Source of the DNA: Colius striatus
Taxonomy: Eukaryota; Chordata; Aves; Coliiformes; Coliidae
Direction: 5' to 3'
Assembly (NCBI RefSeq): GCF_028858725.1
Contig: NC_084790.1
Span: forward strand, 6,268,001-6,332,000
Length of the DNA: 64,000 bases
A program made the translations under genes and the position numbers. The notes under the pieces were generated by a model that was not told where the DNA came from, did no database searches, and saw only the letters and a list, made by a program, of their open reading frames with translations. Shown here in pieces: positions 14,701 through 29,700 of the stretch (within the stretch, counting starts at the first letter, position 1; every line of letters starts with the position of its first letter).

Positions 14701-17700
14701 TACTCTGTAGTTTTCAATCCTCCTTACTTCTGAAAATATTCTCTCAGCCTAAGAACAGAAATCAAGCTTAAAACAAAATTCCACTCACCAAAGCAGAGCA
14801 CATGGGTCAGGGTTAGGTTAAGTCTAGACTCAGCATCCCCTTTGCTTTGTCCTGTAACTTCCCCTTCAAGTGAAGCAAGCGACTATACCCCAGTACAGTC
14901 ATGCCATCAGAAATGCAGCCAGCCCTCCCTGTTGCTGACTCAGGTGACATCATTGGTTCTATCACTGCCCACAAGCGTTCACAAAATCAGAAAAATGTGA
15001 GGCACACCGTTATGGGTCAGTTTTGGTTATCAGCCATTCTAACAGTAGACAGGTATTGGATTCATACCAAGCACTACATCCCTCTAGGCATTGTGCATAG
15101 CAATTACAAGGCAAAAGGCAACATGACAATCACTGCAGTAGACAGCTGACACAGGGATAGGGAGAATGCACAAGCATTTGAACACAAATACATGTTCTTT
15201 ACTTCCATTTGAGACAGTTATGCTTATCAACAGGTTGACTAAAAGTCTTTCTGACCTCCATGTCTATTTCATAAACTTAGGTTCCAGGTGACAATACCCA
15301 AAAGCAGCAACAAGGGAAGCAGCTTAGCTTTTGGGGCTCCACTGGGGTTTGTAGCCCCCGTTTCAAAAAAACCAGAAGTGATAAGCAGCAGTGTGCTCCG
15401 TCTTACATCAGACCATGTGTGTGGTTATAAAACCACCTCTGAAACATACCACATGTGTCTCCTGCAAACAGTCTGGCAAAAAGCATTTAAAAAAACTTCT
15501 GGTGAAACAGTCATCTCAGCTCCTGGAACAACAGCAACAAGGAGACTTAAACTGCTAGATCAGCCTTCACTGTCAGCTTGTTTCCAAGCAGTTTGACGTC
15601 ACCTCAGCTGTGTCAATGCTGTCACTTCTGAGGCTGCAAAGGACACTAAGTCATGGATGTGCATTAACTGAAAAGAATGAAAAACATTTTTGGTTTTAGG
15701 AGTCAAATTGTCTCAGTGACATCACTTAAAACATTGCAGGACAAATAACTCCATCAGCACAGCTGTAGGTGGAGATACTGAGAAGCAAGGAGGAGACTGA
15801 CCTCAATGGCTGGATGCAACAGGAAATAACATTAAAAGAGATCTAAAGTGTAACAGCCTCTTCAGGAAAGCTCAATGACTACCCATGCAGATTCACGATC
15901 TAAAGCTACTCCAGATATAACTTCTACATTTATACAATTATCTCCATTGCAAATGTCCTACAGCTTTTACAGGAAAACTGCAGGTTCTGTGTAAGGCTAT
16001 GCAAAACAAAAAGTCAAAAGACAAAGAACCAACCCACACCGTTCCTACCTGCATATATTCTGCAAGTTCGAAGTAAGCTCTCCCAATTTGGCACAGCACC
16101 CAGCCAGTGTTGTAGTGGTGGGACGGTAAATGGCTTAAAATACTTATTGCTTCTTTGCAGTTGTATGAACATAAGGCTAAATAACCTTTCCCTATGTCAC
16201 GGAGAAGGCTCATCAAACCTTCTAGGAGAAAAATACAATAAATAAAGGTGGGGAAGAAGAGACAACTGACACATTAACTTGAAACTACTAATCCCCTAAG
16301 CTCTCCCTTGTGGCAGGCACTGCTCCTGAATTTGCTTATGAAAAAAAAATCTCTGTGAAGCTCCCAAAGACAGGCTTATGCACTCTCCACCTAAGCAAAA
16401 TATTCTAGATATCATCTTTGTAAGGGAAATCAGTTAGTAAAAACTTAAGCCAGCAACAAAGTTTCTCAAACAGAGAAATTCTGAAGTTCTGGACAAGTGG
16501 GGTTTTGCATTTACAGAAGCTATTCAAACATTTTGTTAGGTCTGAACAGACTTTCTACATGGCCTGTATCCATGGATACATCTTCTTGCTGCCTGGAAAC
16601 ATTATTGAGTCAAAAGAGAGGAATTCAGCAGTTTTTATAGGATTTTCTGACTATCTGAATAAAGATTTATTTTTAAACAAATGGGAAATGTGAAGGGAGA
16701 ACAGATTACATGAACTCAGTTTTGAAGGAAGACAGCTGGGTATTTTATAGTTTATTTGTTTCCAAGGATCTTGCCTGAAAATATTTTAATCACTGATAAG
16801 GAGCAGATCCTGCAAGATCTCTCTACTTACAACTAGCCACTTTTTACTACTTTTTCACACATGCATTCTAAGTTAACGAGAAGACACTGGCTTTAATGTC
16901 TTTATAATTATACAAATGTGATAGTTTCAGGCCAATTGAAACATGAAAGAAAAACACTAAACCACAACTTTTATTTCACTCAACCTTAAAATATATCTAT
17001 ACAAAGCTTTACTCTACTACAGCCCAATAGCATTCAAACAGACCTGCTGCTGCCTTCTGAAGCGTAAAAGCCTGGATCTGGGGTGCAACAGTGGAAATTT
17101 TCCCTTCTGAAATGATGGAAGAGTCCAGTTTGGTAATTTCCAAACTGTCATTTAAGTTTGGCTGAGTTATTCCTCCCTTATTTGTTTTACTTTTTGTTTT
17201 TCTGTTTGGAATCTTAGGTGGAAACTTCATTTTTAATTTTTTGCTATTTTCCTGCAAGTCAAAAAGAGTAAGAGTTACATGTATGAAAGTCTTTGCAATT
17301 CAAGTGACTAAACATGAAAGTTAATTGCATAAAGTCACATTTTGCCTCCTTGCATCCTTAACAATGATGCCCAACCATTTGACTTTTAAGTATACAGACA
17401 CTCAGTAACTTCACTATGTTTAATAATTCAGTTTTAAACAGCAAACATTCACATCAGCTAAGTAAAGTCTCAATTATTTGCATTCCGATGTTCCTGAAGT
17501 GTGGCAATTCCACAATCTTGCAAAACATGTGAAGTCTGTTACCTTTGTGGTAGAGCTATCGCTGGTAAATAGGCGAGAGCTTCTTCGAGGCAGTGCGTTT
17601 GGTGGAGCAGCAATTGTTGGGCTCAATACCTGAGGTGTTGTACTGAAAACACACGGCACATTATAAGACTTTAAGTTCTTCACTCCACTTTTAATAAAAA

Positions 17701-20700
17701 ACAGCTTTTTTTTGTTGTAAACAAACATGCTCAAGTACTATAGCACAGATATTCCCATTTCAAGGGACGAAAAAAATCTAGCTGTTGCGTGATGAACATG
17801 AGCAGAATTTCCTTCCAGCTACTTGTTTATTCAGGAAATGGTCTAACTGCAAGGGAGATTTATATCCAGACCATCTACCATGCACAGGATTCCTACTTAT
17901 CCACTGAATTTACCTATCACAAAATACACTTTCTCCTCATTCAAAGAGGAATGCTGTGGGAGCACTCACACAAGCTGCACAAACAAAGCACCAAATTCCT
18001 TCAAGAAAGGAGAAGCAAAAGGCAATACCACTGTGATTGCTGGGTTTTTTTCCCCTACCTCGTCTGTGGGCCAGAGCTCTGTGTTTGTGCAACAAGAACT
18101 GGAGTGACTTCCCGGCTATTTCCACTCTGTGAGAAGACAGATTTTGTTCCAGCTTGGCTTATCCTACTGACAGCCTGCATAACACAAAGTTTCTACAGGT
18201 TTGTTATTATGTCATTATGAAGTCTCAGTCTCTGCTGTATCAAGTCAAATCCATTCTATCAAACAGTGCAAAGGAGAACAAATATAGGATATATACAGGT
18301 TTTCAATAAAGGGTGAGGGTGTCTCTCCAAGAACTACACAACAGCATTTCTCTTTCTACCTGTTAAAATGACAGTAACACTGAGTTGATCAACTTTGTGC
18401 ACATTTGAAAGATATAAAATCTCCAGCTAGTGGCAAGAACTATATGTTAAGACATCTGTGCAAGAACAAAAGGAAACTATGTCATATTTAAAGTTCCTTC
18501 TCCCCAGGAAATTGCACAAAAAAGCCACAACCATTGTAATACAGTAATTAAAAAATCTTTTTCTTTCACTCATATCCAGAAGCCATTCACCACTAAGCTT
18601 GTTGAGGCACTCACTGTACAACATCTAAGCTTGCTGCTCCCCTGTTTAGCATACTGATTTAGGCTATGAACAGGTATTTCAACACTTAGATCATTACTGT
18701 ACAAGCCTTCAGAGCAGATATAGAAGTTAACTGCTTCATCAAAAAGGGATCTGCAATATGCAGTATATAAAGTTAACAAACAGATACCTACAGTCAAGTT
18801 AGCACAGAGCAGCAAGTTCCTGCAAGTCAGTCAAGCAATGCTTCCTGTGTGCACACGCTTTTATTGGTACCTTTTATTTGCCACAGGCTACAAGCATGCG
18901 ATATAATTTAGTACCAGAACATTGTCTTGTATCTTCACACCTCTTCAGAGAGGTAAAATGTGCACTTTGATGACTACTCCAGCACAGCTGAGGTGTGGGA
19001 ATTTACAGCAGTAGTAACTTGACTGTGAATCTGAGACCTAAGGAACACATTCAGATAGAAACTCATTGTCTGATATGTTGACTTCCTATAAAGGATTTGA
19101 ACAAGTCTTCCCCTCCCTTCTTTAAAAAACCCACTTTTTAAACCTTATCTTTATGCCTATACCAGGGTTAATAAGCAGCTTTGTTTGGAAGAGACATTCT
19201 TTCAGACATCAGAAAGTGATAAGCAGGATCAATGACAGCACAAGCAACACCAGTTCACACATTATCGGACTTCTAACATTCTGTCCTTCCCTCTCTCAGT
19301 TTTTGTTTTCAGCAGACAGTTCAGATAGCCAGCAAACACGCTCACCCACATGGACAGGAAGCCTTTGGATTCACTCTAATGTTTCGCTCAAATGTTTCCT
19401 AGGCAACTGCCTCCATTAAGCCATGCACACTCTAGCCACAGCTACACTAAATCTTTTCTAACTTGACAATTTGAAGAGCAGAAGTGAAACTGGACAAGTA
19501 ATGATTTGTACTGGACAAAGCACACATCAGAATTCTAACATGTTTACTGAAGTGTATTAAACATTTGTGGTTAATCATAGAATGGTAGGGTTGGAAGGGA
19601 CCTTTAGAGATCATCTAGTCCAACCCTCCTGCAGAAGCACATCCATCTAGATCAGGCCACAGAGGAATGCGTCAAGGTGGGTCTCACAGACCTCTGAGGA
19701 AGGAGACTCCTCAACTCCCCTGGGTATCTTGTGCCAGTGCTCTGTTCTCCTCACAGTGAAATAGTTTTTTCCTATGTTTAAACTGAACTTTTCGTGTTCC
19801 AGCTTCACCCCATTACCCCTTGTCCTGTCACTAGATACCATTGAAAAAAGGGATGTCCCACCCTTCTGACAACCTACTTCAACTTTTCAATGAAATTTAC
19901 TTTCCTACATACATGCAATCCATGAGAACTCAGTGTTTTAAACCATACTGTTGAAAACTGGTTGGTCCTGAGCAACTGCAGATGGGAAATTGATCAACCA
20001 CACGCAGCACAAGTTTAGCAGACTATTTTAGCACAGTCCAGTCCCAACAGACGGGCAAAGCCACCTCCCTCCCAAAACAAAAAACTCCAAGCAACATAGG
20101 ACTAAGAGAAGAAAGTGTCACCATAATGAGATGTCCAGAGACAGGATACTACACAGCCTCATTGCATGAGCTGTTAGTTCCCAGTCATAGCCTTCTGAAG
20201 ACCATTCAAAAGAAAAAAGTTATCTGCTTACTGGCTTTTATTCTGCAAAGTACTAGGCCAACGAGAGAAGACATACAGGTTTTTTTACAGCTCTCAAACT
20301 TCTCTTACAGAATGGCACAGCAAGACAAACACCAATGCATTTGTCTAGAGCATCAAATGTAGAAATTCAGGTTCTACTTTTTTAGTTTTTACTTTATAGA
20401 GTTAGCCACCTAAAAACCACTTAGCATCCCCCACACAACTTGCAGATTTACTGAAAACACGGGGGAGAGTCATTGGGTTTTTTGTTTTCAGAAAGGAACA
20501 AATGGTTCTTCAATTGTCACAATCACTCCACCTCTCATCACTATGGCAACTCTGGCAGTTTCTTACAGGGTAAAAAAAACCCAGTTTTTTCTTTTTCTTC
20601 TAGAGAAGACTTACTGACTCAAACAGCATCATTCCATAGATCACAAGCAGTGTTTTGATTACTTTGGTCTGTAAACTAGAATTCAAGGAATGCTTGCAAG

Positions 20701-23700
20701 AAAGTAGTAGCTTCAGCTCAGTGGAAGCTTCTAGGATTATTTGAAGTCATCCCCAAACAACAACTTGAAGTGAGAACTCCAAGTTTTGACTGCCTTCAGA
20801 CTCCAGCTTGCACACTGAAAAGTTACAAATCCTTCATTTTTTATAATCAGTGTTTGCACATTGCTCTGACTGCAGGTGGACAGAAAATAGAGCACCTTCT
20901 TGGGGCTGCCTTTAGCAACACCAGCTTGGCAATCTGCATGTGCCTGCACATTTTGGGTCAAGGAAAATACAGCTTGTTTTAATTAGAAATAAAAGACTAC
21001 TGCTTATCATAATAAAAGTGGAGAAAAATATCTGCTTTGCTAGCCAAAGGAAGTGAAATAACCTGAATATATTTAATAACACAGACGTTTTGCCTTGCGA
21101 TATGGTGTATTTTTTCTTTGCTGTCTCATTTGCTTAGCTGAAAAGAATATTTTCCAAATAAAAGAAAATCCAGCTACAGAAGCTTTAAAAACAGTTGTTT
21201 CAGTGTAACAGACTATTCTACAAAGAACCTGGCTGGTTGCAGTCAAACAAAAAAAATAACTATCCTATAAATATACATAACTCAGCAGAATAAAATGTTG
21301 GTTTGCCAGCTTAACTAAATGTTAAGAAGAAGAGAAAGGGTTTTTGTTGGTGGTTTTGTTTGTTATGTGTCTTCCACCTCACTTTGTAGACAAATCATAC
21401 ACAAAAAATGAGGCAATGGGCTCTAGTGGTGTCAGGGCAGGTTTAGATTGGACATTAGGAAGAACTTTTTCACCAAGAGAATTATTAAGCATTGGAACAG
21501 GCTGCCCAGAAAGGTGGTAAAGTCCCCACCCCTAGAGATATTCAAAAGACATACAGATGAAGTGCTGAGGGATATGGTTTAGTTTAGTGATGGCCTGGCT
21601 TGAGGTTAGTGGTTGGACTTGATGATCCTAAAGGTCTTTTCCAACCATAATGATTCTACGATAAATTTGTCAACCCAAACCATTTCCACAACAAAAGGAG
21701 GATTCAGTCAGTTCCATATTTAAATTGCTTTTCCAAACAAATTCTTTCAACAGCAGGTAAGTTGAGTTCTCCCCACTGACAGCAGAATTCAGTTCATATG
21801 CCATGTTTTTTTATGTGCATTACAGATTCTTCTTTACAGTATCCTGCAATGTCAAACTCTTAAAACAGCAATTTTATTTCGGAATGCAATGTACCTTCTT
21901 TGAAGGTGCTCCTGTGGATGGCACATCAATTACAGAAGAAGAGTTTGTGTAGTTTTGTAAATACGATCCATCTCCAGGGCTTGGCGTTTCCAATGGCAAA
22001 ATTCCAAAGCTGAGAACAAAACAAAGAGGAAGGGTAAACCTCTGAATATCAGACCAAAATGGCCAGACTGATTCTGTGGTTAAAACACAGACTCAGATGA
22101 CCAACTTCATTTCAGAAGTCCTTCACTGATTTTAGCTAATATCTTATGATCCTTATCTATAAAAGATAGAAATACTCCTGAAAGAAAATACTCCTGAAAC
22201 CGAAAGATACAGAATTTCCTTTGCCAGCCTAATAACTAATGGAAACAGACAACCCAAGCACTAAGGGATTGTAATGGAGTGCTGTTAAATAAGATAGCAT
22301 GTAGGACAAAGCATATATGCTTTGTATATATTCCTTACAAGAAAGCTATTCTTCAAGGAACCCTCTTAAAGCAATTATTTCAGAGCAGAAACATACCCTT
22401 TAAAGGCTTCTCCAGCATGGGCATCGCAATAAATGATATACTGAATTAAGAGCTACTCTCTTATCAAAAACACCAACAGCTTGTAGAGATGAACACTTGG
22501 ACTAAGAGCAGTTATTGAAGTAGTTTAGCTTTCAATGATGCAGCATAATTTTTATTATGCTACTAACACGTGTGTTTGCATATGCTGCGCAGCACTGGAA
22601 ATCACTGTTTCAAATCACAAATATGACCAACAGCACAGATGTACACAGATATTGCCTATTTCAAGGACCTACCTTGGAGTTAGTGGGCTCAAAGCTGCAG
22701 GGCCCCCCAGTAAACTCCGCCCGGTTTTTGGTTTATTTTGAGCCTGTTTAGACAATATGGCAGTTCCTGACCCAAGAGGAACAGCATCTGGTGAAATTAC
22801 AGCCGAATCAATGTAAGACATGGAAGAATCCATGTTCAAGGAGGAATATTTTGAATTGGAGGATTCTAGGTTGATTCTGTTCAACTCCTGAAAAACAGAA
22901 GGCAGCTGTTAGATACTCACACAGTGAAGTTCCTATTTGCATTTTTCAGTTAAGCTGGAAAGACTGTTTTAAATATGGTTATTTCAGTAAAACTCACAAT
23001 TGTGTCTTGTGGTGTTTCCATAAGGACAGTCTCAGGCTGTCTATGGGATACGTTGTGATTAGGTAACAGTGTTGTGCAAGTGTTAGGCAGACAACTGCTG
23101 AAGTTCTGCAAGGATGTTAATTTAAATGTTTGGTCAGGGTCTGGTTTTTCACCTGTAAGTATGGAAGGAGATATAAACAGAGTTATTCCTGAGTCTGTAT
23201 ACACTGAATATTGTCACAGAATAGAAAAAAAATATTTTAGAAAGAGTGTGTTCTTATTTCATTGCCTTAAAACTCAGAAGTGTTCTTCTACTACAAAACC
23301 ACACACAATCGGTTTTACTAAAAAAGAAATCTCAAAAACTCAAGTTAGTCTCAGAAGCAGAGTTTCTAAGGGTCTACTACCTGTAGGCTGGAAAACATAC
23401 AGTATTGTTAAGTCCAAAAACATCTGTGCAGCAAAAGATGGAAGAAAACATGACAAAAGCTCTGAACACTGGCAAAGCAATGACAATGTTTTATGGCTCC
23501 CAAAACCACTTCCAAAGAACTCTGCCGGTATTTTCCTAACTAGTTCTGGATGAGGAGTCAAAACTTGGCACCAGCAAATCAGAAAGCTTGATAGGAAGGA
23601 AACGGCTTTGTTAGCCAAACAGTTCTGCAGACTTACCTATTTCACATAGCGATTCAAAAGGTGACCAGAGGAAAGGATTTAAACTAAGGCTCTTTTGGTA

Positions 23701-26700
23701 ACATTCTGATCCTTTGGCAAGCCGGTCTGTCTTGCTGCAAAAAGAACATAACAGTTTAGAGAAACATGGGAACAGCACTTTTGTTCAAGAGAGCTTTCCA
23801 CAAGAGGAGCTGCAAAACAAAAAACGTGTTGACAGCAACGGTAACATTCCTCACTTTTCAAGCCACAGACTAATACTGAGGGTTTTGGAAATTATTGGAC
23901 ATATTTTGATGCAGACAAAAGTTACTTTTTGTTTTAGAAAGATGTTGTTCTTTGCAACCACTTTTTTCTCTTTTGCAAATAGAAACTCACTTGCTAGCCT
24001 TCTGGCCATTTTTGTTATCTATGGATAAGACTTTTGCATATAAATTAAAGGGCTAAATTGAACATCTAAGTATCTGGCTACAGATGCAGCTTCTTCTGAG
24101 AAAACTTTTTTTTGAGAACATGTATACTAGGTACGAAGGAAGGAATCTCACGGTTCCTGTTCAATCTGTTGGCATTTACTGAAACCTTTCCCCTCTCTAG
24201 GCAAAATCAAAACACTTATATTTGCAAATTTATTTTGTCAGTCCTCAAAACTTTCCTTTGAAGCTTATAGCTATACATCTGTAAAATAAGGTACAGAAAC
24301 AGCAAAACAGCCACACAGAGAAACAGGCCTCAAGCTTCGTTCAGAGGAGATTACAGAATAAACCCAGAAGTAAATTAAAAAATCCCTACAAGTCTTGGAT
24401 TGCATGCTTAACAACCTGAAAAAAAGTTAAATTGGTGTTCTCAGTCCGTCAGAAACTCTGGCTGAAAAACAAACCACTCTTGAATTCCCAAGTTAAAGGC
24501 TTTCACAACTATCTACCTGCATCTACCATACTCCAAAATTACACAGGACACGTAACCCAGAGACAGGTGTACCTTGTGCTCACAAAAAGATATTTATGAC
24601 TAAAATTGGCTTGGTCAAATAAAAAACCCAAATTCTAAGCCTTATTAGACAAAATTTTAAAAAGCAACATTACCAGTAGACATGTCCAAGTAAGGAGAGC
24701 GTAAAGCATGCAGAGTCACCAAACTCCATAACAATGTCATCATGGCTTTTCTGTTTATTCAACACTCCACCAGATAAGATCTGCTCTCCTTCTGCAAGCC
24801 TTTTCAAAAAACAAGAGGTGTAAAGGAGTTAACAAGGCTCACAGTACAGGTAGTCCAGTGTTTTCACCTTGCTGCAAACAAAACCAGAAATCTATCATCA
24901 GCATTCACAAGTTTCCAATCACATATAAACTAGTTCCTGCAAATGCATTTTAAATAAGAGACTGATTCCTCTAGAAACATGGAGTTATGTAGTACTCTGA
25001 AGCTGAACATCTCTACTGGAACAGCCAAATCTAACACCCCACACCACTCCAAAGGAAACATGTAATACAACATGACTTTTATAGAAATTACTAATCTTAG
25101 GCTGAATACGAAAATGGAGGACAAGAAAGTTTTCTAGACTTTTCAGGTTGCATCTGCCCCACCAGTAGTACTGCTCACACAAAATGGGCTTGAAAATTTC
25201 TAAGCTTGAAAATTTCTTTAAACAATCTCTGGAGATGGGAGGCATTCTTATGACATCCCAGACTGTCACCTGCACAAACAAATCATCTCCTCTTGCCTCC
25301 ACTTGAAACTACACCTGTAGGGAGATGCTTCCATCAGTATAGCTAATTCCCACAAGAAAATAAGACACATCTGTATAAATGAGCTCATGTAACTGTAGCA
25401 GCAATGACAGTAAAATTTAAGAAAGTCTATAGAATATCTAAGAAAGTCCAGCTAGTTTTAACTGAAAACAGTACAGATGTATGATGCGCTATACACAAAC
25501 ACTAGACTTCATAAAAGCAAAGGAGGGAATCAACTTGATCAACTTGACATTTATTCCACTTCCATTTATTCTTCCTTGCCAAGTGGAGCATTAACATGAT
25601 TTCTCCTTCAACAAAAGATGCAAAGAAACCTGTATCCTAGTAACTGGAGAAGGGTTAAAGAAACACAAGTCAAGACAACCTTGTTATGCTAAAGACAAAA
25701 GTTTTTGCCTCAGTGCCTCATCCTCTTCATTCTGCACCTCAGCCCAATATAGTTTCCTACATTTGAGCTGAAAAGCCTATACAGGAACAAAATACTCCCA
25801 TTAACAAACTCTCAGGGCATTAAGACCTGTAACTCAAGCAATTTTATTTTATACTCTTTCTGTTAAGACTCCAGAAAAACAGCAAGATACCTAGATGCTA
25901 CTATGTCCCTGACAAGGTTAGTCTTGTTGCTCAACAGCATTCTCGAATGTGGGTTTAAGGTGGGTTTGTTCTGGCTTTTTCAAACCAGATTTCTATCCAG
26001 GATCTTTTCCCTCGCACACTTATTAGCACTAACTGGGTAAGAGGAGCAAGCCTACCGTTTGATAGAAGTGGTCTACCCATAAAAATTCATACTGAAAGCA
26101 CTTAATGAAATAAGCAAAGTGTCAGAGAAACACAAAACCAAAACAGAGATCCAGAGAAGTCTTCTTGAGTCATCTCAGCAATCAATGTCTTCTCCCCCTA
26201 CACAGCTTGACAACTCCTTTGTAAGTTATTCAATACCTTTTAGAAGCTGCTGCAATGTAGGCTAATGTTCATTAGGTCCACATCTGAAAGCAAAATGATT
26301 TGAACTTAAAATAATCTTTAGAGCTGAAGGACCAAGGAATTACTAATTAATGCAAGATGACATCTTTCAAAATAAATCAAAAAAGCAAGCCACTTGTAGA
26401 TGTGTACAGAACATAAAACATTTACTTACTTGCTGAGGTCAACACAACATTTTGCAAGCAGGTATTTGCATTGTGGGGTAGTACAGCTGTGTCCTTTTAG
26501 GAGTCTGTATGCTTTATAGGCCTTTCCTGAGCGGTAGTAACACGTTGCAAGTAAAAACAGAGCTTCTTCTGAATGCACTACAAAATAAAAAGTCATCACT
26601 TGGTTGTTTACTGTTTTGACACAAAGAATTTAGGCTAGGGAATAAAAACCACATAGGAACAAGGTAAAAGAAAACAAGTATTGATATTAGAGAAATTAAT

Positions 26701-29700
26701 TACTGAATGAGGGTGCATCTCCCTATTTGTCAGCATGTAACAAACCTTTGTACACCATTTTCTTGTCCACTGTTGTTTGAGACTTTTGATCCTTCTGGCT
26801 ACCCACTCTAAGCATGCAATTCGCAGTTTGTTATTGAAATAACAGCAAGTCAATCAAAACAGTCATTCTTACAGAGCTACTTTAACAAATCATTTGTCAC
26901 ATCAAGACTTGGCTCAGACTATTATCACACCTGCTAGTAATGCTCTATATACCTTAGGCAGGCTAAAAACACTGGCATAGCAATGGGTGCTAGAAAGTAC
27001 AAGAACTTTCAGAAGAAAGATCTGTTTCAGCCTATGTAGACTAATTCATAGAATCATAGAATGGTAGGGGTTGGAAGGGACCTTTAGAGATCATCTAGTC
27101 CAAGTCCCATGCAGAAGCAGGGTCACCTAGATCAGGTTGCATAGGAACATGTCCAGGTGGGTCTTGAAGACCACCAAGGAAGGAGACTCCACAATCCCTC
27201 TGGGCAGCCTGTTCCACTGCTCTGTCACCCTCACAGTGAAATGTACATACAAAGTCCGTGGTTGAGCTGTTTTGCGAATACGTGGGTGCCAAAAGATACT
27301 AAAACCAGTAACAGCTCTGACTACACAACTTGAAACATGCAACTATTTCTACAGCAATGGGGGATTCAGCTAAGACAGGTATTCTGTATAACCTCACAGG
27401 ACCGGCAGTAGTCAAATATGCACATGCTACATTGAAAGCCCTGATTTTAAAACAAAGAAGGGGGAATTCTCAGGACACACCACATAATCAGCTAGCAATG
27501 ACTTTACATACTCTTAATTTTTTTAAACAAAAATCCTTGTGCCCTGACAGAAGCAGAACACCATTTCAGCCCTACAACAGACTTTATATAGCTAAACCTC
27601 ACATTCTGTATAATGATCCTGAAGGAGACCCAGCCTGGAGAGGGCCAGAAGATCTGCTGGTGTCAGGGAGGGATATGCTTGTGTTTTATCACCCATGGGT
27701 CCTTGGTGGACACCAGTAAGAACAGTTAAGCTATATCATAAGCTAGAAGGATCAACCTTTCAGCTTGATACTCCAGACCTCCCCACTGACAATGCAGGAA
27801 TTGATGTGCAGGAAACAGATTGGTAGGAACTCGGCAACTGCAGCTGCCACTTCGGGAAGTCCGAAACCACTACAGCAGAATGCAGAGAACGTGACTGCGT
27901 GGGTAGGAACAATGGCAATGCCAGAAAATACCTTTTTTACCTATCTGGTCCTTATTTCAACCAACTTGGCAGTGTGTGTAAGGTTGCTATTCCTATTTTG
28001 GCCAGAAGCAACTGGTCACATGTCATTGACCCACCATTTTTGCCCAGGTAAGTTCGTGGGATCCTGATATACCTATAGCCAGTAATGACACACAGTAGAC
28101 TGGAGGAGCTTGGCTTCCTCCTTGGAATACAGAGTCAGTCATATAATTTGAACGTTATTAATACAACACTGTATGTGGAACCATGCAATTTATAGCCTTC
28201 ACAACAGTAGTGCCATCTCTTGTGAGGTCATCATCTGCACAACTCATCCCTGCATTTTGTTGTCTAGAATTCAGGCACAATTAAACAACAGTATTGGTTG
28301 TTATCAGATTACCATCACAGAGTGTTAAGGCCTGAGCAACAGGCCCCAAACCAAAGCTGACCTCTAGATGAACCTCACAACCAAATGTTACATAGGGTTA
28401 ATCATAAGTAGTTAATCATTAGTAAAATATGCATGATTAGCAGAAGATGTAGCTTAGACAAAATATAATTATTGACATAGATAACATTTATTATTAGTGA
28501 AAAAATGTTTATAACAATGTATTTTTTGATGTATCTATTTCTGTAGGTACAGGGGCTGATGTCAGAGGCTGAGAAATCAGATGTTCAGCCTTGGTTGGTA
28601 GTACATAGATATAAGAACCAAATAGATAAGAAAACTCCATTGGTTCCTCCTGGGGCCTGGCCAAGCCCCAGGTGGTACCTCAATGGAGAATAAAACCAGA
28701 TGGAGCTCCCAACTTCCAGGACAGGTTCCTCAAATCCTCACCACAACTGTGGACTCCCCAGCGACTGTGGATCTGGATGATGCTGAAATATTAGGGCAAT
28801 TGGTTGTATATCCTCCTTAATCACTCCTGCTATTCTCATGTAGTAACGATTAAGTGCATTGCTTTGCTTATGATTTTCTCTGCTTAGAAAAGAGATCGTT
28901 GTAACTGAATACATTTTGTTTATGCATTTGTTGTTGCATTGTGAAAGGGAACATGAGGATATATATGGGAAAGCAATACTTTAAAAGCTGAAGAGGTTTG
29001 CTTAGACACTGAGCAGAGCATTTGTCATTTTGAAATGTATTCTGATAATGACTCAGAGTCTGTCCTAGAGTACGCTGGGAAAGCTTGTGTATGTCTGAGA
29101 ACCCCTTGTGATAATTTGTTAATAGACAATCTGGAAGCATCACTTAACAATCACTCGAATCCATGCATTTGCATTCTTACTTATATTTCAGGGTGTGACT
29201 AACTACTCTATACCAAGGACTGTGTACCAAAACATACAGGGCAACTACGTATTAAACAATGCCTTGTCACCAACACCTCTAAGAATGAACATCACATTGG
29301 TCAAGAAGGTACTAGAGCACCCTGGTCTACACAACCTAATAGAAAGACTGAAGATTTAACTCAGACTCCTGATTACAGTGCACCACAAAACACAGAACAC
29401 ACATCATGTGCTGGAATGGGAAAAAAAGGATGGAGAATATCACGGGTGGGATGTTTTGTTGGGATGGACCCGGACTTCAGGCTGGATATAAGAAGGAATT
29501 TCTTTACTGAAAGGGTTGTCAGGTATTGGAATGGCCCATCCAGGGAGGTGTGGAGTCATCATCCCTGAAGATGTTTAAGAGACAGATGGATGTTGCACTT
29601 AGGGAAATAGTCTAGTAGTTTATAGAGCTGGAACAAAGGCTGGACTTCATGATCTTAAAGGTCTCTTCCAGGTATGATTCTATAATTCTGTGACTGCTAC

